The notes beneath the pieces are model-generated. The model ran no database searches, had not been told where the DNA came from, and worked only from the letters and a program-made list of their open reading frames with translations. Below, one piece after another: positions 43,838-52,490 of a DNA stretch of 64,000 bases. The position numbers and the translations under genes were made by a program. This DNA comes from Erythrobacter litoralis HTCC2594 (GTDB lineage: Bacteria; Pseudomonadota; Alphaproteobacteria; Sphingomonadales; Sphingomonadaceae). The stretch spans positions 1,927,501 through 1,991,500 of the forward strand of contig NC_007722.1 of assembly GCF_000013005.1 (NCBI RefSeq), in the 5' to 3' direction. Position 1 is the first letter of the stretch. Each line of letters starts with the position of its first letter.

Positions 43838-45265
43838 ATGTCAGTGGGTCGCATTTTTCTTTCCACCGTTCTTGCCGGATCGCTCGCTGCCTGTGGTGGC
43901 GGTGGCGGCGGAGGAAACGGCGGCAACACCGCAACAGGTGGCGGGGGTGGCGGGAACACCTCCACGCAATGCTCGCTGTCGGATCGCCAAGAGTGGGTCC
44001 TGGGGCAGATCAACGAATTCTACCTATTCCCCAACCTGCTCGACACCGGCGTCAATGCGGCCAGTTTCTCGACGGTCCAGGACTATATCAACGCAATTGT
44101 CCGGCCCGCCCGCGAACAGTCGCGCGACCGCTTTTTCACCTTCATCACCTCCATTGAGGAGGAAAACGCGCTGATCAATTCAGGTGCGAGCGCGGGCTTC
44201 GGCATTCGCCTGGCTTACGACACCGCCAACAACCGCGTCTTCGTCCTGGAAGCGTTTGAAAACGCCCCTGCCTTCGCGCAAGGGTTCGATCGCGGCACCG
44301 AACTGCTTCAGATCAATGGGCAAAGCGTTGCCACGCTGATGGCATCGGGCGGACCGCAAGCGGTCATCGACGCACTTGGTCCGAGCGACCCCGGCGTGAC
44401 CCGGTCCTTCCGTATCCGCGACACGGGCGGCGTCGAGCGCGATGTTTCTGTTTCCAAGGCGGAGTTTTCTCTCGATCCGATTTCCGATCGCTACGGCGTG
44501 CGAGTGATTGACGATGGCGGCAAGAAGGTCGGCTACATCAACCTGCGCACCTTCATCGTCGATTCCGCCGGTCCGCAACTGCGCGATGCCTTCCAGCAGT
44601 TCCGCGACGAGGGCATCACCGAAGTCGTCATGGATTTCCGCTACAACGGCGGCGGTCTCGTTTCGGTCGCCGAATTGCTGGGCGACCTTCTGGGCGGCGA
44701 CAAGGTCGGTGAAGTCTTCAGCAAGACGACGTTCCGCAGTTCCCTCTCCAGCAACAACGCAACGGCGCTTTTCCGCAGCCAGCCGCAGGCCATCGGAGCG
44801 ACCAAGATCGCCTTCATCGGTCGCGGCGGCACCGCTTCCGCCAGTGAACTGGTGGCCAACAGCTTCATTCCCTATCTCGGCAACAATACCGCGTTGATCG
44901 GTGCCAACACCTTCGGCAAGCCGGTGGGCCAGATCGCACGAGACCGCGATGTGTGCGATGATCGATTGCGCGTGGTCGCCTTCCAGTCGGAAAATCGTAA
45001 CAACCAGGGTGAGTATTACACAGGGCTCGCCTCGGTTTTCCCGCAGACGTGCCGCGCAGGGGACGATGTCTTTACCCAGCTCGGCGATCCGAACGAGCAA
45101 TCGATCGCTACCGCGCTCGATTTCTTGGCCGGGCGCACCTGCACCCCGATATCGAGCAGCGGCCAGCAGGGCGTCCAGTCGGCTCGCAGCGTCGCTCCCG
45201 AGAAGGAGCTGATGCAGCCGCGGCAGCCGACCGCGGCGCAATACCGCATCCCGGGCCTGTTCTGA
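43838..45265 (+). CDS. S41 family peptidase lipoprotein (C-terminal processing protease-like)
   Basis: A 475-residue protein. The signal peptide ends in lipobox LAGSLAAC followed by a glycine-rich linker. Then comes an N-terminal helical part, a PDZ-like segment ([20 protein letters not shown]) and the S41 catalytic domain. The domain includes [19 protein letters not shown] and the nucleophile in [14 protein letters not shown]. It is an envelope protease by prediction. The stop overlaps the DUF962 start. Confidence 0.92.
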   Translation: MSVGRIFLSTVLAGSLAACGGGGGGGNGGNTATGGGGGGNTSTQCSLSDRQEWVLGQINEFYLFPNLLDTGVNAASFSTVQDYINAIVRPAREQSRDRFFTFITSIEEENALINSGASAGFGIRLAYDTANNRVFVLEAFENAPAFAQGFDRGTELLQINGQSVATLMASGGPQAVIDALGPSDPGVTRSFRIRDTGGVERDVSVSKAEFSLDPISDRYGVRVIDDGGKKVGYINLRTFIVDSAGPQLRDAFQQFRDEGITEVVMDFRYNGGGLVSVAELLGDLLGGDKVGEVFSKTTFRSSLSSNNATALFRSQPQAIGATKIAFIGRGGTASASELVANSFIPYLGNNTALIGANTFGKPVGQIARDRDVCDDRLRVVAFQSENRNNQGEYYTGLASVFPQTCRAGDDVFTQLGDPNEQSIATALDFLAGRTCTPISSSGQQGVQSARSVAPEKELMQPRQPTAAQYRIPGLF

Positions 45266-45597
45266 TGACAGAGCGCGCGTATCGGTCCTTTGCCGAATTC
45301 TGGCCCTTCTATCTCAAGGAACACAGCAAGCCCGAAACGCGCGCTTTGCATTATGTCGGCACGAGTCTCGTGGTCGCCATCGCACTCTACGCCGTGGTCG
45401 CGCAGCAATGGTTGCTGCTGATCGCGCTTCCGTTGGCAGGCTATTTCTTCGCATGGATCGCGCATTTCGGGGTCGAGAAGAACCGCCCGGCGACCTTTAC
45501 CTATCCGCTGTGGAGCCTTGCTGCCGATTTCAAGATGTGGGGCCTGTGGCTGACCGGTCGCTTGAAGCCCGAGCTTGAAAAGGCCGGCGTGGGCTGA
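45265..45597 (+). CDS. DUF962 / Mpo1-like membrane protein
   Basis: A 110-residue protein with two to three membrane helices and the DUF962 pattern [20 protein letters not shown] and [19 protein letters not shown]. The His residues are characteristic. The yeast relative Mpo1 is a 2-hydroxy fatty acid dioxygenase; the bacterial role is unconfirmed. It overlaps the S41 stop (TGATG). Confidence 0.88.
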   Translation: MTERAYRSFAEFWPFYLKEHSKPETRALHYVGTSLVVAIALYAVVAQQWLLLIALPLAGYFFAWIAHFGVEKNRPATFTYPLWSLAADFKMWGLWLTGRLKPELEKAGVG

Positions 45598-45603
45598 TGA
45601 TGC

Positions 45604-45632
45604 AAAAAGGGGCGCCGCTTTTGGCGCCCCTT
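45604..45632. terminator. Bidirectional rho-independent terminator
   Basis: GGGGCGCC 45609-45616 pairs with GGCGCCCC 45623-45630 over a 6-nt loop. It is flanked by AAAAA on the left and TTCT on the right. It lies between the convergent DUF962 and fasciclin genes. Confidence 0.85.
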
Positions 45633-45654
45633 CTCGTTTGGTTGCGCTTATCGC

Positions 45655-46239
45655 TTATCCGGGCATCAACACGGTATCGATAACATGGATCATGCCGTTC
45701 GACGCTGCGACATCGGTCGCGGTCACGGTCGAAGTGCCACCGGCCGCATCGGTCAGGACGACATTCCCGTCCTGGATAGTGGCGGTCAGCGATCCTCCGT
45801 TGACAGTGGCGATCTCATAGCTGCCATCGTTGCTTTCGATCGCATTGGTCAGCGTCGCTGCATCGATCGCGCCTTCGACGACATGGTAAGTCAGGATCGA
45901 GGTCAGCTGTTCCTTGCCTTCCGGCGCCGTCAGCGTTTCGAGCGTGCCTTCAGGCAGCTTTTCGAACGCGGCGTTCGTTGGCGCGAACACCGTAAAGGGT
46001 CCTTCGCCCGAGAGCGTTTCGCCAAGCTCGGCTGCGGTTACGGCGGTGACGAGGGTCGAGAAATCGTCATTGCCCTGAGCGACGGCGACAATCGTGCCGG
46101 GTTCCTGGGCAACACTGGTTTCATCGGCCATCGTCTCGTCGGTCGCGGTGTCGTCCGCAGGTGCGCCACAGGCGACCAGCGCGAGTGCGCTGGCGGTGGC
46201 GACGGCAGGCATAGCGAGTTTCTTGAAAGTGGTTTTCAT
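45655..46239 (-). CDS. Fasciclin (FAS1) domain lipoprotein
   Basis: A 194-residue lipoprotein (ASALALVAC) with a short acidic linker and one FAS1 domain: FSTLVTAVTAAELGETLSGE, PFTVFAPTNAAFEKLPEG, LTYHVVEGA and the C-terminal NGMIHVIDTVLMPG. FAS1 domains mediate surface adhesion or bind ligands. It faces the DUF962 gene across a strong terminator. Confidence 0.93.
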   Translation of the reverse strand: MKTTFKKLAMPAVATASALALVACGAPADDTATDETMADETSVAQEPGTIVAVAQGNDDFSTLVTAVTAAELGETLSGEGPFTVFAPTNAAFEKLPEGTLETLTAPEGKEQLTSILTYHVVEGAIDAATLTNAIESNDGSYEIATVNGGSLTATIQDGNVVLTDAAGGTSTVTATDVAASNGMIHVIDTVLMPG

Positions 46240-46382
46240 GGTGGGGGTTCCTTAAATTGCGGTGGTAACGGTCGTCCGTCCCAGAGGGGCGAAGCCCTCT
46301 CTCACCCAAGCAACGGATGCCCCCCGATACCCGTTCCAAGAAATATGGCGAAAATTTGCGGAAGGCCTTTGCCATCCAGCGA

Positions 46383-46973
46383 TCACCAGTGGCCGGTGCC
46401 GGGTTCGCCCTTGACCGGCCCCTTGATACGGTCGGTAATCCACCCTCCATAGAGGCCGCCCGGCTGCGGGCGGGCCCGTTCATCGCCCACGAAGCAGGCG
46501 AGCTTTGACGGGTAGAATGCGATCCAGCCTGCAATGCGGCTGTAATCCTCGGCAAGATCGTCGAACGGGTCGGGGTAGCTCCACGCCGCTCCGGTCACAC
46601 GGGGCTGGCCCGGCATCGCGAGGTCGAACTCGACCGCCGCCCCTTTCCATTCGCACAGCGAAATGCGGCCGTTGGGCACCAGCCACTCTGTCTCCACATC
46701 GGCGGGCGGCAGATAGGGACATGGCGCGCCCGCGGTTTCCTTTAGATCGAGCGCCCTGTCGCTCTTGGCTACTATGACATTGTCTTGTCGAACGGTGACC
46801 GTAGCGGGAGCCGGGTCGAGCCGCGGCGGGCGGGGATAATCCCACACCGATTCCTCACCGGACCCGACTTTCTCGAGGTTCGGCGGCCTGAACCCCGCGT
46901 CCCAGCCGCTTCTGTGGCCTCGCACCCGCGCCAACAGGGCCCGCTTGTCCGGCAGGTCGGGCCAGTCGATCAT
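46383..46973 (-). CDS. DUF427 domain-containing protein
   Basis: A 196-residue protein. The C-terminal half shows DUF427 features: VKRQ-type beta strands, APCPYLPPADV and ISLCEWKGAAVEFDLA, and ends YPDPFDDLAEDYSRIAGWIA. The family has no agreed function. The ATG at 46971-46973 overlaps the end of the next gene. It heads toward the fasciclin gene across a 143-bp gap with nothing visible. Confidence 0.85.
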   Translation of the reverse strand: MIDWPDLPDKRALLARVRGHRSGWDAGFRPPNLEKVGSGEESVWDYPRPPRLDPAPATVTVRQDNVIVAKSDRALDLKETAGAPCPYLPPADVETEWLVPNGRISLCEWKGAAVEFDLAMPGQPRVTGAAWSYPDPFDDLAEDYSRIAGWIAFYPSKLACFVGDERARPQPGGLYGGWITDRIKGPVKGEPGTGHW

Positions 46974-47419
46974 TGCGGCACGTCTTCCACATAAGGCTGG
47001 CTGTCGGTGTGGGCGCACCCGGCGCGCTGTCCGTCGCCGATCTGCAGGATCGCAACATAGGGGTAGGTTCGGTCGCTCATCCCGTCGGAGCATTCACCCG
47101 GCGTGATTGTCATGTCGAAACTCTCACCACCGAGAGTTCCTGAAAAGCCAAGCCCGCCCTGCCCGGTGAACCGATCGACCCCGATGACGGTCCCGTCGAT
47201 ATTTTCGGGCGTAGTATAGGTGAGCCGGCCACCATCGATCGATCCGCCCCAGAACGGTTCGGTGCCGCCAAAGCGGATCACTTCTTCCGGGCCGATACCG
47301 GTGAATCCTTCCGGGGCCGTGCCCGGCGCGGCCGGTTCGCCGCCTTGCTGGCAAGCGATGAGCAAAAGGGGCGTGGCTGCGAAGATGGCTAACCGAATGG
47401 TGATGGGATGGCTCCTCAA
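46970..47419 (-). CDS. COG3650-like lipoprotein, likely TTG start
   Basis: A lipoprotein whose signal peptide TIRLAIFAATPLLLIAC lies in the right frame but has no ATG. The best start is TTG at 47417-47419, whose TTGA overlaps the stop of the upstream gene. This gives 149 residues. ATC or ATT a few codons later would be non-canonical. The mature part has GTEPFWGGSIDGGRLTYTTPE, typical of COG3650 proteins of unknown function, and two cysteines near the end (GECSDGMS, RAGCAHTDS). Confidence 0.75.
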   Translation of the reverse strand: MRSHPITIRLAIFAATPLLLIACQQGGEPAAPGTAPEGFTGIGPEEVIRFGGTEPFWGGSIDGGRLTYTTPENIDGTVIGVDRFTGQGGLGFSGTLGGESFDMTITPGECSDGMSDRTYPYVAILQIGDGQRAGCAHTDSQPYVEDVPQ

Positions 47420-47823
47420 ACGGGATTGGTTTCGAATGCGGTAGCACCTGCAAGATCGAGCCAATGCTGCTTGCTCTTGGTCCACAGATGCATGGCAGGA
47501 GTAAAATCCGCCGTGTCGTCGAGCGTTCCGACCTTGATCCAGATCAGCCCGGGCGTGGCGGCCACGCGGTTGAACAGGGGCGAGCCGCAATTGCCGCAAA
47601 AATCGCGCAGAACCTCCTGCCCGCTCTCGCCATGATCTTCATATGTCTTGTATTCGCCCTCGATCGAAACGCTTCCGTCCGGCACGCCGATGATAGTCGA
47701 GAAGGCGCTGCCGGACTGGCGCTGGCAGTTCTTGCAGTGACAATTTACCGCCATCGCCGGATCGGCAACGACGCTGTAGCGGACCTTGCCGCACAGGCAG
47801 CCGCCGCTTTTCGCTTCGCTCAT
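47416..47823 (-). CDS. GFA/CENP-V family zinc-binding protein
   Basis: A 135-residue protein with the GFA zinc pattern: GGCLCGKVRY, NCHCKNCQRQSGS and FCGNCGSPLF. Members include glutathione-dependent formaldehyde-activating enzyme, though most GFA proteins have other or unknown roles. The stop and the next TTG overlap (TTGA). It lies between two small membrane or lipoprotein genes. Confidence 0.92.
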   Translation of the reverse strand: MSEAKSGGCLCGKVRYSVVADPAMAVNCHCKNCQRQSGSAFSTIIGVPDGSVSIEGEYKTYEDHGESGQEVLRDFCGNCGSPLFNRVAATPGLIWIKVGTLDDTADFTPAMHLWTKSKQHWLDLAGATAFETNPV

Positions 47824-48200
47824 CCGTCCTCTCCTATGCCATCATATCGCCGCGCCGGTCCGAGCAGGAAAGCAAGGAAACCGGCAGTGAACATCACATC
47901 GCCGACCAGGATCAGCAGCAATCCTTCCGGCCCTTCGCCGGCCAGCGCACCTGGCATCAACATGCCGACGATGCCGATCTTGCCGAATACGCCTGCCCAC
48001 AACGCCGGTGCCAGCCGCAAGGGCTGGATGGCGACCATCGCGTAAAGGACGCCGAAGGAAAAGACGAGCAGCGACACTGCCCGATCCTGCACCGCCGCGT
48101 CCGCCGCAAAAAGCCCGGCCGCTCCGATCGCGAAATTGTAGGCCGCAGCCAGCCACAGCATGACGATCCAATGGGACCCGAGGGCTGCTCGTATGCTCAT
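47820..48200 (-). CDS. Small four-helix membrane protein
   Basis: A 126-residue protein with four hydrophobic stretches (WIVMLWLAAAYNFAIGAAGL, AVSLLVFSFGVLYAMVAI and two more). No cofactor motif is visible. ATG 48200 overlaps the upstream esterase stop. It may be cotranscribed with the esterase and GFA genes. Confidence 0.8.
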   Translation of the reverse strand: MSIRAALGSHWIVMLWLAAAYNFAIGAAGLFAADAAVQDRAVSLLVFSFGVLYAMVAIQPLRLAPALWAGVFGKIGIVGMLMPGALAGEGPEGLLLILVGDVMFTAGFLAFLLGPARRYDGIGEDG

Positions 48201-49111
48201 GCGGCATGCGCCTCGGCAATGAAATCGGCTGTTCGGGCAAGCGCCTCTTTGCCTTCGGGCACGGGCAGCAACATCCAGACATGAAACATATCGGCATATT
48301 CGTGATACTCGAAATCGGTCTTGCCAAGTGCGTGGAACTTCTCGGCCAGACGCCTTCCGTCGACCAGCAGGATATCGCTGGTGCCGGAGAAGATCGCGGT
48401 CGGCGGAAGATCGGCCAGATCGCCGAACAGAGGGCTTAAACGCGGATCGTCGGGCGGAACGTCGCCCCCGTACATTGCGGCGCAGCTCTCCAGACCTACT
48501 TGCGCGAGCATGCGATCGTCCGGCTCGATAGCGGCCTGCCCCTCGGCCCCGGCCGTCGCATCGAGCCACGGTGACCACAGCACCAGCGACGCCGGCCTGG
48601 CGCCTCCATCCGTTTTGAGCATCTGCGCCAGTGCGAGGCTCATGCCCCCGCCGGCACTATCGCCCATGACGGTCACGTTTTCCGCCCCATGCCTTTCGCT
48701 CACTTCGGCGTAGAGCGCCCGCATCGCAGCAAGGATTTCAGGTGCCTTGTGCTCCGGCGCAAGCGGATAGACCGGCACCGTCGCCGAAGCACCGAGCATC
48801 TGGCACAGTCTGCACACGGTCTCGAAATGCAGCCCCGCAATATCGAGTACGTAGCCGCCACCGTGGAGATAGAGCAGGTGCGGCGCCCCTCTCTTCGTGC
48901 CCTGTTTGGGCGTAATCGTGACGACAGGATAGCCGCGGCTGGTGTCCTCGACGATATCGAAGACCTTGCTCCACTTGGCCTTCGGGCGTTCCGGTTTGCG
49001 CTTGCGCGCCTTGGCCAGCCGTTCGGACATCAGCTCCGGTTCCGAGAAGAACCTCTTGATGCCCAGCAATGGGAGGGCAAGATTGACAAGGCGGGCGCGG
49101 AAGCTGGCCAT
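48197..49111 (-). CDS. Alpha/beta hydrolase, hormone-sensitive-lipase family
   Basis: A 304-residue esterase. The HSL signature LYLHGGGYVLD holds the oxyanion HGGG. The nucleophile is in MGDSAGGGM. The acid is in GTSDILLVD and the catalytic His in EYADMFHVW. No signal peptide, so it is cytosolic. It probably hydrolyses short-chain esters. The ATG at 49109-49111 is used. Confidence 0.93.
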   Translation of the reverse strand: MASFRARLVNLALPLLGIKRFFSEPELMSERLAKARKRKPERPKAKWSKVFDIVEDTSRGYPVVTITPKQGTKRGAPHLLYLHGGGYVLDIAGLHFETVCRLCQMLGASATVPVYPLAPEHKAPEILAAMRALYAEVSERHGAENVTVMGDSAGGGMSLALAQMLKTDGGARPASLVLWSPWLDATAGAEGQAAIEPDDRMLAQVGLESCAAMYGGDVPPDDPRLSPLFGDLADLPPTAIFSGTSDILLVDGRRLAEKFHALGKTDFEYHEYADMFHVWMLLPVPEGKEALARTADFIAEAHAA

Positions 49112-49212
49112 AGCTCGTAATGTCTCCTCCGTTTGGACCCAGCCTAGCGGCGGTCGACCCCGCAGCACAAGCGCGGGAGGAACCTGTGCTGGCGCCCGTC
49201 GGTTGTGCCGAC

Positions 49213-50436
49213 ATGCCCTTCACGCCCACACGCTCTGCCGGTTTCGACCGGCTTCAAGCTTTCCTGCCTGATGCCGGGCGACAATATGCGGAGACGCGCA
49301 ATTACGATGACGGGCCCGGGCGCGGCAATGTGTCGCAGCTTTCCCCGTGGCTCCATACCGGGCTGCTGCGCGAACATGAGGTGCTGGAAGCGACGTTGCG
49401 CGAGCACGGCGCAAGGGCCGCCGAAAAGTTCGGCAACGAAATCTTTTGGCGGGTCTATTTCAAAGGCTATCTCGAACAGCGCCCGAGTATCTGGCGCAGC
49501 TATTGCCAGCAGCGCGATACGGCCTTGACCGCCCTTGACCGCAATGCCGGCGACCGCACCGCATACGAAGAGGCGACCGAAGGCCGAACCGGGATCGGGG
49601 CGTTCGACTACTGGGCACAGGAGCTGATCGAGACTGGCTATCTCCACAACCACGCCCGTATGTGGTTTGCCAGCATCTGGATCTTTACGCTTAAGCTCGA
49701 CTGGACGCTCGGCGCGGATTTTTTCCTGCGACATCTGGTGGACGGCGACGCGGCCTCGAACACGTTGAGCTGGCGCTGGGTCGGCGGGCTTCACACCAAG
49801 GGCAAGACCTATCTCGCCACCAAAGACAATATCGCGCGCTATATCGGCCGTCATCCCGACGGGCCTCTCGATGCCGAAGGATTGGCGACCGATGCGTCGG
49901 CGCTGACCGAGCCCGAAGATCATGGGCGGCAGGCGCCGGACCTTCCCGGCCCGGCCGGCTCCGAATCTTACGCGGAACCCTATGCCCTGTTGCTGCATGA
50001 CGAAGCTGCCAGCCACGTGCCGCTCGACCTACCCAAGCCTCCTGCGCTGGTCATTGGCGCAGCGCGGCCAGGTGCGCGCAGTCCTTTGCCGACCGCCAAA
50101 CCGCTGCGCTCGTTCGCGCGGGATGCGGTCGCAAACGGCACCGAAGCGGCCAGAAAAGCATGGTCCTGTCCGCACGCAGAGTGGAGCCCCCAGACGCCCC
50201 TTTCCGACCTGCTAACTCCCCACGGTATCGATCTCGTCGTCACGCCCTTCCTGCCCACCGGTTGGACCCGCGATGCGCTCTGGCCCGCCCTTGCACCGCT
50301 GGCCGAGGAAGGTCGGCTTGTTCAGGTCCTGCCCGATCTCCAGCGCGCAACCTGGCCGCATGCGACGGCCGGGTTCTTCGGGGTGAAGAAGAAGATCGAA
50401 ACTGCGATGCGTGAGGCCAGGATTGTCGGGGCCTGA
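49213..50436 (+). CDS. Photolyase/cryptochrome-like FAD-binding protein with reordered domains
   Basis: A 407-residue protein. It begins directly with the photolyase FAD domain: RNYDDGPGRGNVSQLSPWLH and the class I signature region LHNHARMWFASIW, ASNTLSWRWVGGLHTKGKTY. The N-terminal alpha/beta antenna domain of photolyases is missing at its usual place. A Rossmann-like half (residues about 275-400) follows the FAD domain instead and contains GIDLVVTPFLPTGWT and the tail ATAGFFGVKKKIE. A repair function cannot be assumed. ATG 49213 is chosen; a longer frame starts at 49120. Confidence 0.82.
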   Translation: MPFTPTRSAGFDRLQAFLPDAGRQYAETRNYDDGPGRGNVSQLSPWLHTGLLREHEVLEATLREHGARAAEKFGNEIFWRVYFKGYLEQRPSIWRSYCQQRDTALTALDRNAGDRTAYEEATEGRTGIGAFDYWAQELIETGYLHNHARMWFASIWIFTLKLDWTLGADFFLRHLVDGDAASNTLSWRWVGGLHTKGKTYLATKDNIARYIGRHPDGPLDAEGLATDASALTEPEDHGRQAPDLPGPAGSESYAEPYALLLHDEAASHVPLDLPKPPALVIGAARPGARSPLPTAKPLRSFARDAVANGTEAARKAWSCPHAEWSPQTPLSDLLTPHGIDLVVTPFLPTGWTRDALWPALAPLAEEGRLVQVLPDLQRATWPHATAGFFGVKKKIETAMREARIVGA

Positions 50437-50540
50437 GCGCCTGCCGGTACTCATCCCGTAATGCATGGCGCACCGCCGCTCTTGAAGCCAATCTCCCCCG
50501 AACCATCGGAACCTCATCCGCGATTTCTCGTTTTGGAGAC

Positions 50541-51176
50541 ATGGGCAAACGCAGACACCGTGCTGGGTATCGGTCGGATCGGGAAACCATGCTGACACGT
50601 GGTGCCTCGGTCGTTCTGGCCGCCGTGGGGTTTGCCCTCGCCGGCGCGGCTACGGGCTCGGCGATCGGCGACACGAGCGTCAAGTATCGCTCCGACCATA
50701 CCTACATCAAACCCCAGCCGCAGATGATACGGCAAAGCAGCGTCCGTGTCGCAAGCAGCGAGCGACGGCCCGATCATTATCCCATCGAAACGCCTCAGGG
50801 CCGGTTCGAGGTTCACGAATTGCGGGAGCGCGGTCTCTATCGGAATGCGCGCTATTCACACGACGCACCGATCTACGATGGACCCGACTTCATCCCGGTG
50901 GACGGTTACACCGGGGCGGACAGGTACGACGCGGTGCGGGCACCTCGGGCGACGCTCGCGGTCGAGCCCGAAATGACAGCAGGTGTAGTCGACCGCAAGC
51001 CCGCTCACACCATAGTCGTTCACCGCGGCTCGAACGCGTCGGTAGCCACTATAGAAGCGGCGAAGACTATGCCGGACCCGGGAAAACCGCGCAAGCAGAT
51101 CTTCCAGACTGGTTCGACGCAAATGGCAAACAGCGCCGCTCGAGATCGATCCCCCGAGACCGACACCGCGAGCTAA
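50541..51176 (+). CDS. Secreted or anchored hypothetical protein
   Basis: A 211-residue protein with a basic N-region and one hydrophobic helix (TRGASVVLAAVGFALAGAAT), then a hydrophilic tyrosine- and arginine-rich part without known domain. ATG 50541 has GGAG at 50535-50538; ATG 50589 right before the helix is the alternative and would make a standard signal peptide. The 104-bp gap before it holds nothing visible. Confidence 0.65.
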   Translation: MGKRRHRAGYRSDRETMLTRGASVVLAAVGFALAGAATGSAIGDTSVKYRSDHTYIKPQPQMIRQSSVRVASSERRPDHYPIETPQGRFEVHELRERGLYRNARYSHDAPIYDGPDFIPVDGYTGADRYDAVRAPRATLAVEPEMTAGVVDRKPAHTIVVHRGSNASVATIEAAKTMPDPGKPRKQIFQTGSTQMANSAARDRSPETDTAS

Positions 51177-51223
51177 GTTGGCGGGAGGCGTGATCCAAGC
51201 GGTCACCTGACAGCCACACGACT

Positions 51224-51604
51224 CTATCCGATCACCACGTTCTCGCGCGTGATGAACATGCGCGAACGGGTGAAGTCGATGAAGCGCGCCTCGTCCTCGA
51301 GCAGGATGCGGGCATGGTCGGCGGCGGCGGGACTTGGCTCTGTTCCGGCGTTTGCGTCGGCGTCGGCCAGCCAGATTTCAGCCACTCCGTCGTACTCCTC
51401 GCCTTCGCCGTGGGGCATGCCGCGCGCTTCCGCACTGGGGCCGACGAGCGGATGGTTCTCTGTATGGCACTGGATATAGCGCGCGATACCGAGATGCGGA
51501 GCGGCGGCCCTGACCAGGGGCGCATGGGTCTCGCGCCGGTAGTGCTGGAACTCGTCGCGGCTGAGCGAAGGCAGGCGGTGCAGGCAATAGACGAGTTTGT
51601 GCAT
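51224..51604 (-). CDS. EthD domain-containing protein
   Basis: A 126-residue ferredoxin-like dimeric alpha/beta-barrel protein. It has the EthD pattern KLVYCLHRLPSLSRDEFQHY, HAPLVRAAAPHLGIARYIQ and a typical DGVAEIWLAD block. Members act in ether or lactone degradation, often with unknown substrates. The ATG at 51602-51604 overlaps the stop of the hotdog gene (TGATG), so the two form an operon. Confidence 0.88.
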   Translation of the reverse strand: MHKLVYCLHRLPSLSRDEFQHYRRETHAPLVRAAAPHLGIARYIQCHTENHPLVGPSAEARGMPHGEGEEYDGVAEIWLADADANAGTEPSPAAADHARILLEDEARFIDFTRSRMFITRENVVIG

Positions 51605-52071
51605 CACGCCGCCTCCCCCGCCGTCTGGCTGGTAGCTCCCTGCCAGTCGTGCGAGAGCAATTTCACCGTCACGCGGCCCGTCGCGACCAGGGTGCCGTCG
51701 GCATCGTGCATCGGCACTTCCGCGGCGTAGCCCGCACTGCCCTTGCGCTCCAGGTCGGCGAGCAGGCTTTCCATCGCCTCTTCAGACAGCGAGAACTCGG
51801 CAGCGACATCGCTCGCCGCCATGCGATGACAATCGACCGCGATGTCCTTGATGATCGGGAAGTATTTCGCCGTGTCGAGGATCGAGATGCCCGGCCCCGC
51901 CGCTGCGGCCTCGGCCAGCACCGTGAAGGCACCGAGATACATCACCTGCACATGATTGGCATTGGGCTCGAGCGGCATCAGGAGCCTCGAATATCCCCGC
52001 CGTTCCTCGAGACGCTGCATGCCCGTGCGCTCGACGAAGGGCACGCGGTATTGCGGTTTCGCATCGGCCAT
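51604..52071 (-). CDS. Hotdog-fold thioesterase-like protein (DUF4442/PaaI type)
   Basis: A 155-residue protein with YSRLLMPLEPNANHVQVMYLG, AFTVLAEAAAAG and GTLVATGRVTVKLLS, in the order of hotdog thioesterases. No clear catalytic acid can be pinned down, as is usual for the family. ATG 52071 starts MADAKPQ. It is coupled to the EthD gene downstream. Confidence 0.78.
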   Translation of the reverse strand: MADAKPQYRVPFVERTGMQRLEERRGYSRLLMPLEPNANHVQVMYLGAFTVLAEAAAAGPGISILDTAKYFPIIKDIAVDCHRMAASDVAAEFSLSEEAMESLLADLERKGSAGYAAEVPMHDADGTLVATGRVTVKLLSHDWQGATSQTAGEAA

Positions 52072-52082
52072 GTCCGCGCCCC

Positions 52083-52427
52083 TCACATCACCTTGCCGGG
52101 CCGCGGATCGTGCTTGTGGCGGCTTTCCTTGCCGAAATGGCGCGCCAGTCGCTGAGAAAGCGTCGTCGCCGCCTTTCGCGCCGCATCGTCCACAGTGGAT
52201 GCGCCTTCGGTTACCCCGATCGGACGGCCGCCGCGCGGGCGGGCTTCGATGGTGCAGGCCTTGTCGTCATGTCCGTGTTTGTGCGCATTTTCATCGTGCA
52301 CATGGATTTCCAACCGCGTCAGCCGATCCTCGAACCGCGCCAGCTTCTCGCGCACGCGCGCCTCGATCCGCTCGGCGACGTTTTCCGTGCCCATAACCGA
52401 ACTGTCGGAATTGAACTGGACCTGCAT
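52083..52427 (-). CDS. HPF/RaiA-type ribosome-associated protein
   Basis: A 114-residue protein with the HPF/YfiA fold pattern: VQFNSDSSVMGTENVAERIE, LARFEDRLTRLEIHVHDENA and histidine-rich HKHGHDDKAC, then TVDDAARKAATTLSQRLARH. The family stalls or protects idle ribosomes. It lacks the long C-terminal dimerisation domain, so it is of the short type. A histidine-rich patch is unusual. Confidence 0.82.
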   Translation of the reverse strand: MQVQFNSDSSVMGTENVAERIEARVREKLARFEDRLTRLEIHVHDENAHKHGHDDKACTIEARPRGGRPIGVTEGASTVDDAARKAATTLSQRLARHFGKESRHKHDPRPGKVM

Positions 52428-52490
52428 CGGGGGTGCTCCTCTCGTTGTTGTCTATGCAATCGATATGGGAGCGGCGACGCACTATTCCAG

